Positions 15,488 to 23,378 of a stretch of DNA of 54,822 nucleotides are shown here, one piece after another (the first letter of the stretch is position 1; every line of letters begins with the position of its first letter). The notes under the pieces are model-generated. The model saw only the letters and a program-made list of their open reading frames with translations. It did not search any database and was not told the origin of the DNA. A program made the position numbers and the translations under genes. Source of the DNA: Oscillospiraceae bacterium (GTDB taxonomy: Bacteria; Bacillota; Clostridia; Oscillospirales; Oscillospiraceae). The stretch spans positions 1-54,822 of the forward strand of contig JAFXYD010000068.1 in the NCBI GenBank assembly GCA_017541995.1, given 5' to 3'.

Positions 15488-16966
15488 ATGAAGCTCTATC
15501 TCTCCGGCCATACCGACCGCTACGCCCTGGAGCAGCTCCAGCTCTGCCTCTTCCCGGAGGAGCCCATGGAATACTGCGAAACCCCCTTCCGGGGGGACGG
15601 GGCGGTGTCGAAGCTCAGCCGCGGAAAAAAGTACCTGACCGCCACGGCCAAAATCACCCGGGGCGGCGTCAGCACCCGGGCCGTCCAGCGCCTGGCCCTG
15701 GACCGGGAGAGCTATGCCCTCCGCCGCCGGATTTTGCAGCGGGCCTACTATCTGGCGGCCCTGCCCCAGCTCCCCGCGGCCCCGCCCTGGGGCGCCCTCT
15801 CCGGGGTCCGGCCCACCAAGCTCACCACCCGCCACCTGCTGGCCGGGGGCACGGTGGAGAGCGCGGACCGGCTGCTGGAGGAGAGCTTCTTCGTCACCCC
15901 GGCCCGGCGGCGGCTCTGCCTCCGGGCCAGCCAGGCCTCGGTGCGGGCGGCGGCCCTGCTGGAGCCCGGCGACGTCTCCGTCTACGTGGGCATTCCCTTC
16001 TGCCCCACCCGCTGCGCCTACTGCTCCTTCGTCAGCCAGACCGAGGGCAGCGCGGGCAGGCTGCTGACGCCCTATTTCGACTGCCTGCTGCGGGAGATCG
16101 AGACCGTGGGCGCCGGGCTGCGGCGGGCCGGACTGAGCCTGCGGACCCTCTACGTCGGCGGGGGCACCCCCACCACCCTCTCCGCCCTCCAATTAAAGAC
16201 CATGATGGAGGCCATCAACCGGCATTTTGACCGGAGCCGGTTGATAGAATATACGGTGGAGGCCGGGCGGCCCGACACCGTGGACCCGGAGAAGCTCCGG
16301 GTCATCCGGGCGCTGGGGGCGAACCGGATCAGCGTCAACCCCCAGAGCATGAACGACGCCGTGCTGCGGGCGGTGGGCCGCCCCCACACCGCCGCGGACG
16401 TGGAGCGGGCCTTCGCCCAGGCCCGGGAGGCGGGCTTTGAGAGCGTCAACATGGATCTCATCGCGGGCCTGCCCGGGGACGACCCGGAGAGCTTTGCCCG
16501 CTCCCTGGACCGGGTCCTGGCCCTGGATCCCTCCAACATCACCGTCCACACCCTGGCCCTGAAAAAGGGGGCGGAGCTCTTCTCCCGCCGGGAGGGCCTG
16601 CCCAGCCAGGCGGCGGTGGAGGCCATGGTGGATCACGCCAACGAGCGGCTCAGCAGCCGGGGCTACGCCCCCTACTATCTCTACCGGCAGAAGTACATGT
16701 CCGGCAGCCTGGAAAACGTGGGCTGGTGCCGGGACGGGGATCTGTGCCTCTACAACATTTATATGATGGAGGAGCTCAGCTCCATCCTGGCCCTGGGGGG
16801 CGGAGCCGTCAGCAAGCGGAACCTGCCGGAGCACCGCCTGGAGCGCCAGTGCAACCCCAAGTATCCCAAGCAGTACGTGGAGCGGATCGAGGAGGTGCTG
16901 GCCGCCAAATCCGCTCTGCTGGAGCAATTGACAAGCGACGCAAAAAATAGTATAATCGTGCAATAG
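15488..16966 (+). CDS. hemZ: Radical SAM coproporphyrinogen dehydrogenase-like protein (HemZ family)
   Basis: A 492-residue radical SAM enzyme. The N-terminal ~150 residues are the HemZ-type extension with ALSGVRPTKL near 103-112. The 4Fe-4S cluster motif is C172-x3-C176-x2-C179 (CPTRCAYC), followed by GGGTPTTL. The GANRISVNPQSM and VNMDLIAGLPGD motifs follow the HemN/HemZ pattern. Related enzymes act on coproporphyrinogen III, but many clostridial HemZ homologues lack a haem pathway, so the substrate is uncertain. No haem genes are near it. A consensus promoter for the next gene lies inside its 3' end (16928-16956). Confidence 0.85.
   Translation: MKLYLSGHTDRYALEQLQLCLFPEEPMEYCETPFRGDGAVSKLSRGKKYLTATAKITRGGVSTRAVQRLALDRESYALRRRILQRAYYLAALPQLPAAPPWGALSGVRPTKLTTRHLLAGGTVESADRLLEESFFVTPARRRLCLRASQASVRAAALLEPGDVSVYVGIPFCPTRCAYCSFVSQTEGSAGRLLTPYFDCLLREIETVGAGLRRAGLSLRTLYVGGGTPTTLSALQLKTMMEAINRHFDRSRLIEYTVEAGRPDTVDPEKLRVIRALGANRISVNPQSMNDAVLRAVGRPHTAADVERAFAQAREAGFESVNMDLIAGLPGDDPESFARSLDRVLALDPSNITVHTLALKKGAELFSRREGLPSQAAVEAMVDHANERLSSRGYAPYYLYRQKYMSGSLENVGWCRDGDLCLYNIYMMEELSSILALGGGAVSKRNLPEHRLERQCNPKYPKQYVERIEEVLAAKSALLEQLTSDAKNSIIVQ
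16928..16956 (+). promoter_or_regulatory. Perfect consensus promoter inside the hemZ-like gene
   Basis: TTGACA (16928-16933), exactly 17 nt, TATAAT (16951-16956). The predicted start site is near 16963, just before the hemZ stop, and drives the nucleoside kinase gene. Confidence 0.85.
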
Positions 16967-16999
16967 ACTGCCAATACAACAAAAAAGGAGACTAAGGCC

Positions 17000-17923
17000 A
17001 TGCGGATTGAACTCAACGACATCAACTACGCCCTGCGGACGGATCCCAGGGGCTTTGTCAAGCGCTGCGACAATCTCTATGACAACCGGGTGGACAAGGC
17101 GGCGGAGACGGTGGCGAACCGGCTCAAGCACAGCCAGGTGGCTCTGCTGGCGGGGCCCTCCTCCTCCGGCAAGACCACCACGGCCTCCCGAATCAAGAAA
17201 GCCCTGGAGACCCGGGGCATCTACGCCCACATGATTTCCCTGGACGACTACTACCGCTCCAAGTCCGAGCCGGACTTCCCCCGCACCAAGGACGGGGAGC
17301 TGGACCTGGAGGCCCCCGAGGGCCTGGATACCGCCCTGCTGGGCCGCCACCTGGAGGCCCTGGACAAGGGAGAGGAGATCGTCGTGCCCTACTTCGACTT
17401 CAAGCTCCAGGCCCAGGTGCCGGAGAAGTTCCGCAGACTGCGGCTGCGGGAGAACGAGGTGGTGATCTTCGAGGGCATCCACGGGCTGAACCCCATGCTC
17501 ACGGACCGGAACCCCGAGGCCACCCGCCTCTTCGTCTCCACCGCCTCCTCCATCTACGACAACGACGTGGAGGTCTTTGACCGGGTCTGGATGCGGGTGC
17601 TGCGGCGCATCGTCCGGGACTTCAACTTCCGCTCCGCCAGCGCCGAGGAGACCCTGGGCATGTGGCGCAACGTCCGCCTGGGGGAGAAGAAGTACATCAC
17701 CCCCTTCAAGAGCAGCGCCCACTACGCCATCGACTCCTCCCTGGCATATGAGGTGGCGGCCTTCCGCAGCATCGCGGAGCCCATGCTCATCGAGGCCGAG
17801 GAGCACCCCCAGCCCAAGCTGGTGGATCTGATCCTGGAGGGCCTGGAGGCCTTTGATCCCCTGGACCCGGCCACCCTGCCCGAGACCTCCCTGCTGAAGG
17901 AAGAATTTTTGCCGAAGGATTGA
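17000..17923 (+). CDS. P-loop nucleoside (uridine kinase-like) kinase
   Basis: A 307-residue member of the phosphoribulokinase/uridine kinase family. Walker A is GPSSSGKTT (52-60). SLDDYY is the nucleoside-site motif and VVIFEGIHGLNP the lid/Walker B region. The family phosphorylates uridine or cytidine, though this longer clostridial form is often annotated only as 'nucleoside kinase'. It has its own promoter (16928-16956) and a GGAGA ribosome binding site. Substrate specificity cannot be read from the sequence. Confidence 0.85.
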   Translation: MRIELNDINYALRTDPRGFVKRCDNLYDNRVDKAAETVANRLKHSQVALLAGPSSSGKTTTASRIKKALETRGIYAHMISLDDYYRSKSEPDFPRTKDGELDLEAPEGLDTALLGRHLEALDKGEEIVVPYFDFKLQAQVPEKFRRLRLRENEVVIFEGIHGLNPMLTDRNPEATRLFVSTASSIYDNDVEVFDRVWMRVLRRIVRDFNFRSASAEETLGMWRNVRLGEKKYITPFKSSAHYAIDSSLAYEVAAFRSIAEPMLIEAEEHPQPKLVDLILEGLEAFDPLDPATLPETSLLKEEFLPKD

Positions 17924-17929
17924 AAATGC

Positions 17930-17958
17930 TTGAATTGTAACGACAAATGCGTTACAAT
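17930..17958 (+). promoter_or_regulatory. Toxin-antitoxin promoter with overlapping operator
   Basis: TTGAAT (17930-17935), 17-nt spacer, TACAAT (17953-17958). A perfect inverted repeat TTGTAACG / CGTTACAA (17935-17942, 17950-17957, 7-nt gap) spans the -35 edge and the -10. This position fits autorepression by the RHH antitoxin. Confidence 0.75.
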
Positions 17959-17979
17959 AATAAGCAGGAGGTGAGAGCG

Positions 17980-18294
17980 ATGGAAAAAACCACGACCCTG
18001 AATTTACGGGTGAATCCGGTGGTCAAGCAGCGGGCGGAGGATGTGCTCGCCAAGCTGGGAATTCCCATGTCCACCGCCATCGATATGTATTTGAATCAGA
18101 TTTCCCTGACCGGAGGGATCCCCTTTCGGGTCGCGCTGCCCTACGCGCCGACGTCTGTAAATATGGATCTGATGACAGAGCAGGAGCTGCGCGGGAAGCT
18201 GGCACAGGGAATGGAGGAGGCGGCTGCCGGACGGATCAGAGAAGCCGGTCCCGCAATGGCGGAGCTGCGGGAGAAGCTGCATGGAGCGGTATAA
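17980..18294 (+). CDS. RelB/DinJ-family antitoxin
   Basis: A 104-residue protein. The N-terminal TTTLNLRVNP is the beta-strand of a ribbon-helix-helix DNA-binding domain, followed by LGIPMSTAIDMYLNQI, typical of DinJ. The C-terminal half is the acidic, toxin-wrapping segment. The start ATG 17980 is set by AGGAGGTGA 5 nt upstream; an upstream in-frame ATG at 17947 lies in the promoter. The gene overlaps the toxin gene by 14 bp, as is typical of toxin-antitoxin pairs. Confidence 0.9.
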   Translation: MEKTTTLNLRVNPVVKQRAEDVLAKLGIPMSTAIDMYLNQISLTGGIPFRVALPYAPTSVNMDLMTEQELRGKLAQGMEEAAAGRIREAGPAMAELREKLHGAV

Positions 18295-18592
18295 AGTAGA
18301 GATCACAGACCAAGCGCTGTCAGATTTGGAAGAAATATACCGCTATATCGCGGAAAAGCTCTCCGCCCCGGATACAGCGATCCAACTCTATGACCGCCTG
18401 ATGGAGGCCGTCTTGTCTCTGGAGCGATTCCCGGCCAGGGCGGCCCTGGTTTCCTTTGAGCCGGAGCGTTCTGCGGGGCTTCGGCGGCTCAATGTGGGCC
18501 GCTACGCGATCTTTTTCCTGGCAGGAGAAAAATGCGTCCGGGTGACAAACATCCTGTATGGAAGCTCCGACATCGAAACAAGATTGAAATGA
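18281..18592 (+). CDS. RelE/ParE-family toxin
   Basis: A 103-residue protein with the ParE/RelE pattern: YKVEITDQALSDLEEIYRYI at the N-terminus, LERFPARA in the middle and RRLNVGRYAIFFL at the end. RelE-type members cut ribosome-bound mRNA, while ParE-type poison gyrase; the target is not decidable here. It is translationally coupled to the antitoxin. The next gene starts only 8 nt downstream, so this toxin-antitoxin pair may share a transcript with the amidohydrolase. Confidence 0.9.
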   Translation: MERYKVEITDQALSDLEEIYRYIAEKLSAPDTAIQLYDRLMEAVLSLERFPARAALVSFEPERSAGLRRLNVGRYAIFFLAGEKCVRVTNILYGSSDIETRLK

Positions 18593-18600
18593 GGAACACT

Positions 18601-19956
18601 ATGGATACTCTGTTTTCCAACGTCACCATCGTCACCATGGATGAGGCCATGCACGTTTACTACGCCGCCTTCCTGGGGGTCAGCGACGGGAAGATCTCCT
18701 ACCTGGACCGCCAGCCCCCCAAGGAGCAGCCCAAGCAGATCATCAACGGCGAGGGCATGGTGCTGATGCCCGGCCTGATCAACTGCCACACCCACCTGCC
18801 CATGAGCCTGCTGCGGGGCTACGGCGACGGCCACGATCTGCACACCTGGCTCAACGAGTATATCTTCCCCCGGGAGGCGAAGCTGGACGACCGGGCGGTG
18901 AAGGCCGCCGCCCTGCTGTCCATTGCCGAGTGCCTGCGCTTCGGCACCACCTCCGTCTCGGATATGTACGACCACTGCGACGCCATTGCCCAGGCCGTGG
19001 CCGAGAGCGGCATCAAGGCCAATCTGAGCCGGGGCACCACCCTCTGGTCCGAGGACTTTGACTTCGAGGACTATCCCGCCTGCCGGGAGCTCCGGGAGCT
19101 TCACGAAAAATGGAACGGCTACGACCGGGGCCGCATCCGGGTGGAGGCCTCCGTCCACGCGGAGTATACCTCCAACTACCATCTCTGGGAGGCCCTGGGG
19201 GAGTACGCCCTCAACGAGGGCCTGGGGATGCAGGTCCACCTCTCCGAGACCAAAAAGGAGCACGAGGCCTGCAAGGAAAAGTACGGCCTGACCCCCGCCC
19301 AGCTCCTGGACTGCCACCACGTTTTCGACAGCCGCACCCAGGCGGCCCACTGCGTCTGGCTGGAGCCCGAGGACATGCGGCTGCTGGCCAAGCGGAGGGT
19401 CACGGCGGTTCACTGCCCCGTGTCCAATCTGAAGCTGGCCTCCGGCAAGGCGGACGTCATCGCCATGGTGAAGGCGGGCATGAACGTGGCCCTGGGCACC
19501 GACGGGGCCTCCTCCAACAACAATCTGGATCTCTTTGAGGAGATCAAGGCGGCCTCTTTGATGGCGAAGGACGTGCAGAACAGCGCCGAGGCCCTGCCGC
19601 CCCAGGCGACGCTGATGATGGCCACGGTCTGCGGCGCCCGGGCCCAGGGCCGGGAGAAGGAATGCGGGATGCTGAAGCTGGGCATGGACGCGGATCTGAT
19701 CCTCCTGGACTTCACCGCCCCCCATCTGATGCCCTGCCACGACGTCCTCTCCCATCTGTGCTACGCCGCGGGCGGCTCCGACGTGGTCATGACCATGGTT
19801 CGGGGCAAGATCCTCTACGCCGCCGGAAAATGGCCCACCATCGATCTGAACGAGGTGGTGAAGGAGCTGGCAGAGTATGCCATGCCCAAGGTGTTTCTTG
19901 ACGGCGTTGAGGCAACAGGCAACAGGCAACAGGCAACGGGGGAGCGGGCAGAATAG
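18601..19956 (+). CDS. SAH/MTA deaminase-like amidohydrolase (MtaD family)
   Basis: A 451-residue metal-dependent hydrolase. The HTH metal motif is at His63/His65. A VHLSETKKEH motif, HCPVSN and GTDGASSNN (Asp301) follow, the standard set for deaminases of S-adenosylhomocysteine, 5'-methylthioadenosine and sometimes adenosine. It would act in the cytoplasm in purine/methionine salvage. ATG 18601 has GAGGAA 5 nt upstream. The last ~17 residues (EATGNRQQATG...) are a translated GGCAACA repeat and do not belong to the family, so the array has replaced or extended the natural C-terminus. The stop lies 1 nt before the ATG of the four-helix-bundle gene. Confidence 0.88.
   Translation: MDTLFSNVTIVTMDEAMHVYYAAFLGVSDGKISYLDRQPPKEQPKQIINGEGMVLMPGLINCHTHLPMSLLRGYGDGHDLHTWLNEYIFPREAKLDDRAVKAAALLSIAECLRFGTTSVSDMYDHCDAIAQAVAESGIKANLSRGTTLWSEDFDFEDYPACRELRELHEKWNGYDRGRIRVEASVHAEYTSNYHLWEALGEYALNEGLGMQVHLSETKKEHEACKEKYGLTPAQLLDCHHVFDSRTQAAHCVWLEPEDMRLLAKRRVTAVHCPVSNLKLASGKADVIAMVKAGMNVALGTDGASSNNNLDLFEEIKAASLMAKDVQNSAEALPPQATLMMATVCGARAQGREKECGMLKLGMDADLILLDFTAPHLMPCHDVLSHLCYAAGGSDVVMTMVRGKILYAAGKWPTIDLNEVVKELAEYAMPKVFLDGVEATGNRQQATGERAE
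19911..19938 (+). repeat. GGCAACA heptamer array (left flank of four-helix-bundle gene 1)
   Basis: Four tandem copies, GGCAACA x3 plus GGCAACG, at the 3' end of the amidohydrolase gene. The inverted counterpart lies at 20414-20455 on the other side of the next gene. Confidence 0.85.
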
Positions 19957-19957
19957 A

Positions 19958-20323
19958 ATGAATCCCATCAGAGATTACAAGGACCTTGCTGTTTGGCAAA
20001 GAGGGCGTGAGCTTGTTCGTGAAATATATCGTATCACGAATATGTTGCCGCGAGAGGAACTGTTTGGCCTCAGTTCTCAGCTTCGGAGAGCCGCTGTTTC
20101 CATCCCCTCCAATATCGCGGAGGGATACGGCAGACAGGCTCTGAATGATTATATTCGTTTTTTGAAGATTGCCCGAGGCTCTTGCTATGAACTGGAAACT
20201 CAGCTGATTCTATGTACAGATCTGGGACTTCTCTCTGAAGCAGAAACAGAGACGGCAGATTCTTTGCTGAAACAAACGCAAAAGCTGCTGTTTTCCCTGC
20301 TGAGAAGTCTGGAATTGTCATGA
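19958..20323 (+). CDS. Four-helix-bundle protein (23S rRNA IVS/Avd-like), copy 1
   Basis: A 121-residue, all-helical protein of the TIGR02436/S23 type. It shares the family signature GLSSQLRRAAVSIPSNIAEG with copy 2 (42269-42622), then FLKIARGSCYELETQL. The surface-exposed basic helix suggests nucleic-acid binding. The family includes proteins encoded in 23S rRNA intervening sequences and relatives of the Avd accessory protein of diversity-generating retroelements. Neither an rRNA gene nor a reverse transcriptase is present here. Base composition is lower in GC than the flanks, which suggests transfer. It is bracketed by inverted GGCAACA arrays. Confidence 0.85.
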   Translation: MNPIRDYKDLAVWQRGRELVREIYRITNMLPREELFGLSSQLRRAAVSIPSNIAEGYGRQALNDYIRFLKIARGSCYELETQLILCTDLGLLSEAETETADSLLKQTQKLLFSLLRSLELS

Positions 20324-20413
20324 AAATAGGATAGAGTTTTACAAAATCCCTTCCTAACACGGCACAGACGAGGAACAGAATGATGGAGCCACAGCTTCGA
20401 CAAGGAACTGTTC

Positions 20414-20455
20414 CTGTTGCCTGTTGCCTGTTGCCCGTTGCCTGTTGCCCGTTGC
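20414..20455 (-). repeat. CTGTTGC heptamer array (right flank of four-helix-bundle gene 1)
   Basis: Six tandem heptamers alternate between CTGTTGC and CCGTTGC, preceded by a partial CTGTTC. On the minus strand they read as GCAACAG, the same family as 19911-19938, so the two arrays are inverted around the gene. Confidence 0.85.
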
Positions 20456-20474
20456 CTATCCTAACGTGAAAGGA

Positions 20475-22091
20475 ATGAACGCCTTGCTGAAAGCCAATAC
20501 AAATAAGAAGCAAACCTTCCTGGGCGGCGCCGCGGTTCTGGCGCTGGCGGTGGCCATCGTCAAGGTGCTGGGGGCCTTCTACAAGATCCCGTTGAACCGG
20601 CTCATCGGGGACGAGGGCTTCGGCTACTTCAACACCGCCTACGACATCTACTCCGTGCTGCTGATGATCTCCACCACCGGTCTGCCCGTGGCCATGTCCC
20701 GGATGATCGCGGAGGCCAGGACCCTGGGCCAGACCAGGCAGATCCGGCAGATCTTCCAGACCTCCCTGCTGGTCTTTCTGAGCCTGGGCGTGGTGGGTAC
20801 GGCGGGCATGGCCCTGCTCTGCCGCCAGCTGGCGGCCGTCATGAGCCAGTCCGAGAGCTGGTTTGCCATTCTCTGCCTGTCTCCCGCCGTCCTGTTCATC
20901 TGTCTGATCTCCGCGGAGCGGGGCTTCTTCCAGGGCCAGGGCAATATGGTGCCCACCTCCGTCTCCCAGGTCATGGAGGCCGTGTGCAAGCTGGTGGTGG
21001 GTCTGAGCCTGGCCTATATCCTGAACAAGACCACCGGCAAGATGTCCTACGCCGCCGGCGGCGCCATCCTGGGCGTCACCCTGGGCACCGTGATCTCCAC
21101 GGCCTACCTGTCCTTCAAGCGGCGGAGGGCCGCCGCGGAGCTGGATACCGAGTGCCTGGATCCCACGGTCTATTCCCGCAAGACCACGGTGAAGAAGCTG
21201 CTGGCCATCGCCATTCCCATCACCCTGGGCTCCGCGGGGCTGCAGATCATCACCACCATCGACGCCGCGGTCTATATGGCCCAGCTCAAGGGGGCCGCCG
21301 GCATGGTGAAGGAGGCCGACGGGCTGAAGGGCATCTACAACTTCACCCAGACCATCTTCAACCTGCCCTGCGCCTTCATCACCCCCATCACCGTGGCGGC
21401 CATTCCCGCCATCACCGAGCAGCTCACCCTGCGCCGCCGCCGCCAGGCCAACACCGTGGCGGAGTCCGCCACCCGGGTCATGAGCCTCATCGCCATGCCC
21501 TGCTCCATCGGGCTGGCGGTGCTCTCCGAGCCCATCATGCAGCTGCTGGGGGGCTACACCGGCCGGCGGCTGGAGCTGGCGGGGGCCCTCATGAGCATTC
21601 TGGCCTTCTGCGTCTTCTTCAACTCCTTCGTGCTGGTGATGAACGCCATTATGCAGGCCCACGGCTACGTCTATATCCCGGTCATCAACATGGTCATCGG
21701 CGGCATCGCCAAGGTCATCATCAACTTCATCCTGGTGAGCAACCCCAAAATCAACATCGTGGGGGTCCCGGTGGGCACCGTCATCAGCTATATGATCATC
21801 GCCATGCTGGATCTGATCGCCATCAACCGGATTCTGAAGCACCCCCCGCGGCTGATTCCCAACGTGGTGAAGCCCGCCCTGGCCGCCCTGGTCATGGGGG
21901 CGGCGGCCTTCGGGCTGAACCGGCTGTGCCTGCTCATCGGCCTGCCCCTGGTGCTGCGGGCCGCCCTCTCCATCGGCGGGGCGGGGGCCGTCTATCTGGC
22001 CCTGGTGCTGCTGCTGAAGGTCATCACCCGGGAGGATTGCGCCCTGCTGCCCAAGGGGGATAAGATCGCCCGGCTGCTGCGGATTGAGTAA
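20475..22091 (+). CDS. SpoVB/MurJ-like polysaccharide flippase
   Basis: A 538-residue membrane protein of the MVF/MOP flippase superfamily with ~14 predicted helices. It opens KKQTFLGGAAVLALAVAIVKVLGAFYKIPL, as in SpoVB, and contains ERGFFQGQGNMVPTSVSQ, the family hallmark. It likely moves lipid-linked cell-wall or spore-cortex precursors across the membrane. The start ATG 20475 lies immediately after AAAGGA, an unusually tight spacing. An upstream in-frame ATG (20424) sits inside the heptamer array and would add repeat-encoded residues, so the true start is uncertain. Confidence 0.88.
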   Translation: MNALLKANTNKKQTFLGGAAVLALAVAIVKVLGAFYKIPLNRLIGDEGFGYFNTAYDIYSVLLMISTTGLPVAMSRMIAEARTLGQTRQIRQIFQTSLLVFLSLGVVGTAGMALLCRQLAAVMSQSESWFAILCLSPAVLFICLISAERGFFQGQGNMVPTSVSQVMEAVCKLVVGLSLAYILNKTTGKMSYAAGGAILGVTLGTVISTAYLSFKRRRAAAELDTECLDPTVYSRKTTVKKLLAIAIPITLGSAGLQIITTIDAAVYMAQLKGAAGMVKEADGLKGIYNFTQTIFNLPCAFITPITVAAIPAITEQLTLRRRRQANTVAESATRVMSLIAMPCSIGLAVLSEPIMQLLGGYTGRRLELAGALMSILAFCVFFNSFVLVMNAIMQAHGYVYIPVINMVIGGIAKVIINFILVSNPKINIVGVPVGTVISYMIIAMLDLIAINRILKHPPRLIPNVVKPALAALVMGAAAFGLNRLCLLIGLPLVLRAALSIGGAGAVYLALVLLLKVITREDCALLPKGDKIARLLRIE

Positions 22092-22154
22092 GCCAAAAAA
22101 ATCTGAAAAAAGAAGCTGATTTTCAGAATTTATACTTGCGAAAGCGTGCAAAAT

Positions 22155-22853
22155 ATGATAGATTTTACGGAGAAATCCGAATACGGCTTTTCCGACCTGG
22201 TTCGGCTGGTGGCCGCCCTGCGGGGCCCCGGGGGCTGCCCCTGGGATCAGGCCCAGACCCACCAATCCATTCGCCGGAATTTCCTGGAGGAAGCCTACGA
22301 GGCCTGCGAGGCCCTGGATCAGGACGAACCCATCCACCTGCGGGAGGAGCTGGGGGACGTGCTGCTGCAGGTGGTCTTTCACGCCGGCATCGAGGCCGAC
22401 GCCGGACGCTTCGACATCGACGGGGTCTGCGACGCGGTGTGCAAAAAGCTCATCGCCCGCCACCCCCAGCTGTTTGACCGGGCGCCGGGCCGTATGGATT
22501 GGGAGGACGTCAAGCGGGCCGAGCGGGGCAACCAGACCGTTGCCCAGGCCATGGCCGGCGTCTCCCGCGCTCTGCCTGCCCTCTGGCAGGCGGATAAGCT
22601 CCTGTCCAAGGCGGAGAAAAGCGGCCTGTATCCCCAGGACGCCCAGGACGCCCGGGCAGAGCTGCTTCGGCAGACGGAGGCCCTTCTGCAAGGGGAGGCC
22701 TCCCAGGCCCAGACCCATTTGGGGGAGGCCCTGTTTGCCCTGGTCCGGCTGGGCCGGGGGGCGGGGGCGGACCCGGAAGCGGCGCTGAGCCAGAGCTGTC
22801 AGCAATTCATTGCGCGCTTCTCCCAGTGGGAAGCCGCCGCGTCAAAACCGTAG
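22155..22853 (+). CDS. mazG: MazG-family nucleotide pyrophosphohydrolase
   Basis: Hydrolyses (d)NTPs to monophosphates and pyrophosphate. The 232-residue product has the MazG signature [14 protein letters not shown] near residue 27, then [10 protein letters not shown] and [14 protein letters not shown], which supply the metal-binding acidic residues. A shorter second half matches the C-terminal MazG repeat only loosely. GTG at 22146 is an alternative start. It is followed by a GTAG palindrome and the HU gene. Confidence 0.9.
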   Translation: MIDFTEKSEYGFSDLVRLVAALRGPGGCPWDQAQTHQSIRRNFLEEAYEACEALDQDEPIHLREELGDVLLQVVFHAGIEADAGRFDIDGVCDAVCKKLIARHPQLFDRAPGRMDWEDVKRAERGNQTVAQAMAGVSRALPALWQADKLLSKAEKSGLYPQDAQDARAELLRQTEALLQGEASQAQTHLGEALFALVRLGRGAGADPEAALSQSCQQFIARFSQWEAAASKP

Positions 22854-22874
22854 GGCGGCCTGAACCAGGCCGCC
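22850..22874 (+). repeat. GTAG-headed REP-like palindrome
   Basis: GTAG (22850-22853) is followed directly by a perfect 9-bp stem GGCGGCCTG/CAGGCCGCC with the loop AAC. It overlaps the mazG stop codon, whose TAG is part of the GTAG. Confidence 0.75.
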
Positions 22875-22878
22875 GGGA

Positions 22879-22912
22879 CCGGTCAGCGGGCGGGATTCTC
22901 CCAGCTGACCGG
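22879..22912 (+). promoter_or_regulatory. Hairpin in the HU leader
   Basis: A 9-bp inverted repeat CCGGTCAGC/GCTGACCGG with a 16-nt loop lies 34 nt upstream of the HU start codon. No T-run follows. It could be part of the leader of a nearby unseen promoter or a regulatory hairpin; the role is unknown. Confidence 0.45.
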
Positions 22913-22945
22913 ATGCAAAAAACAAAAAAGAAAGAGGTATCATCC

Positions 22946-23221
22946 ATGAACAAGACCGAACTCGTGGCCGCTGTCGCCGCAAAGACCGAACTGACCAAGA
23001 AGGACGCTGAGAAGGCTGTTGCCGCCGTCCTGGATACCGTGGCCGAGACCCTCGCCGCCGGCGAGAAGGTCCAGCTGGTGGGCTTTGGCACCTTCGAGAC
23101 CAGAGAGCGGGAAGCCCGCACTGCCAAGAACCCCCGCACCGGCGAGACTGTGGAAGTCGCCGCCAGCCGCGTTCCCGCTTTCAAGGCCGGCCAGGCTCTG
23201 AAGACCAAGGTCGCAAAGTAA
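22946..23221 (+). CDS. hup: HU-family DNA-binding protein
   Basis: A 91-residue nucleoid protein. MNKTELV, the [13 protein letters not shown] beta-arm region and [12 protein letters not shown] are diagnostic. It bends DNA as a dimer. Codons are of the high-expression type (GCT, GTC, AAG). ATG 22946 has AAGAGG 9 nt upstream. A strong terminator follows at 23231-23264. Confidence 0.97.
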   Translation: MNKTELVAAVAAKTELTKKDAEKAVAAVLDTVAETLAAGEKVQLVGFGTFETREREARTAKNPRTGETVEVAASRVPAFKAGQALKTKVAK

Positions 23222-23230
23222 AGCCATAAA

Positions 23231-23264
23231 AACGCCGGGAGCTGAAAAGCTCCCGGCGTTTTTT
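23231..23264 (+). terminator. Terminator of HU
   Basis: A 13-bp stem AACGCCGGGAGCT / AGCTCCCGGCGTT with a GAAA loop is followed by T-runs (to 23264). Confidence 0.92.
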
Positions 23265-23286
23265 CGTGGAAAGCCGCGGAAAGGGC

Positions 23287-23315
23287 TTGTTCCGCGGCGC
23301 TTTTTGTGCTACAAT
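23287..23315 (+). promoter_or_regulatory. Promoter of the giant phosphatase gene
   Basis: TTGTTC (23287-23292), 17-nt spacer, TACAAT (23310-23315) with extended -10 TGC (23307-23309). Confidence 0.65.
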
Positions 23316-23378
23316 AAAAGAGCTGAAAAAGTCCCTCCCGGGGCTTTGAGGAAATCTATTTACAAAGGAGTACGCAGT

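Noticed and set aside
18281-18592. Phage or plasmid origin for the toxin-antitoxin region
   Set aside because: No integrase, phage structural or replication genes nearby; flanks are ordinary chromosomal metabolic genes.
19958-20323. Diversity-generating retroelement (Avd-like protein)
   Set aside because: No reverse transcriptase, template repeat or variable repeat seen in the window near either four-helix-bundle gene.
22088-22135. Terminator after the SpoVB-like gene
   Set aside because: Only a 7-bp AT-rich CTGAAAA/TTTTCAG pairing with no T-run of note; too weak to call.
20070-22805. Minus-strand 911-codon open frame across the flippase and mazG
   Set aside because: Antisense to two conserved genes, no start signals, biased composition.
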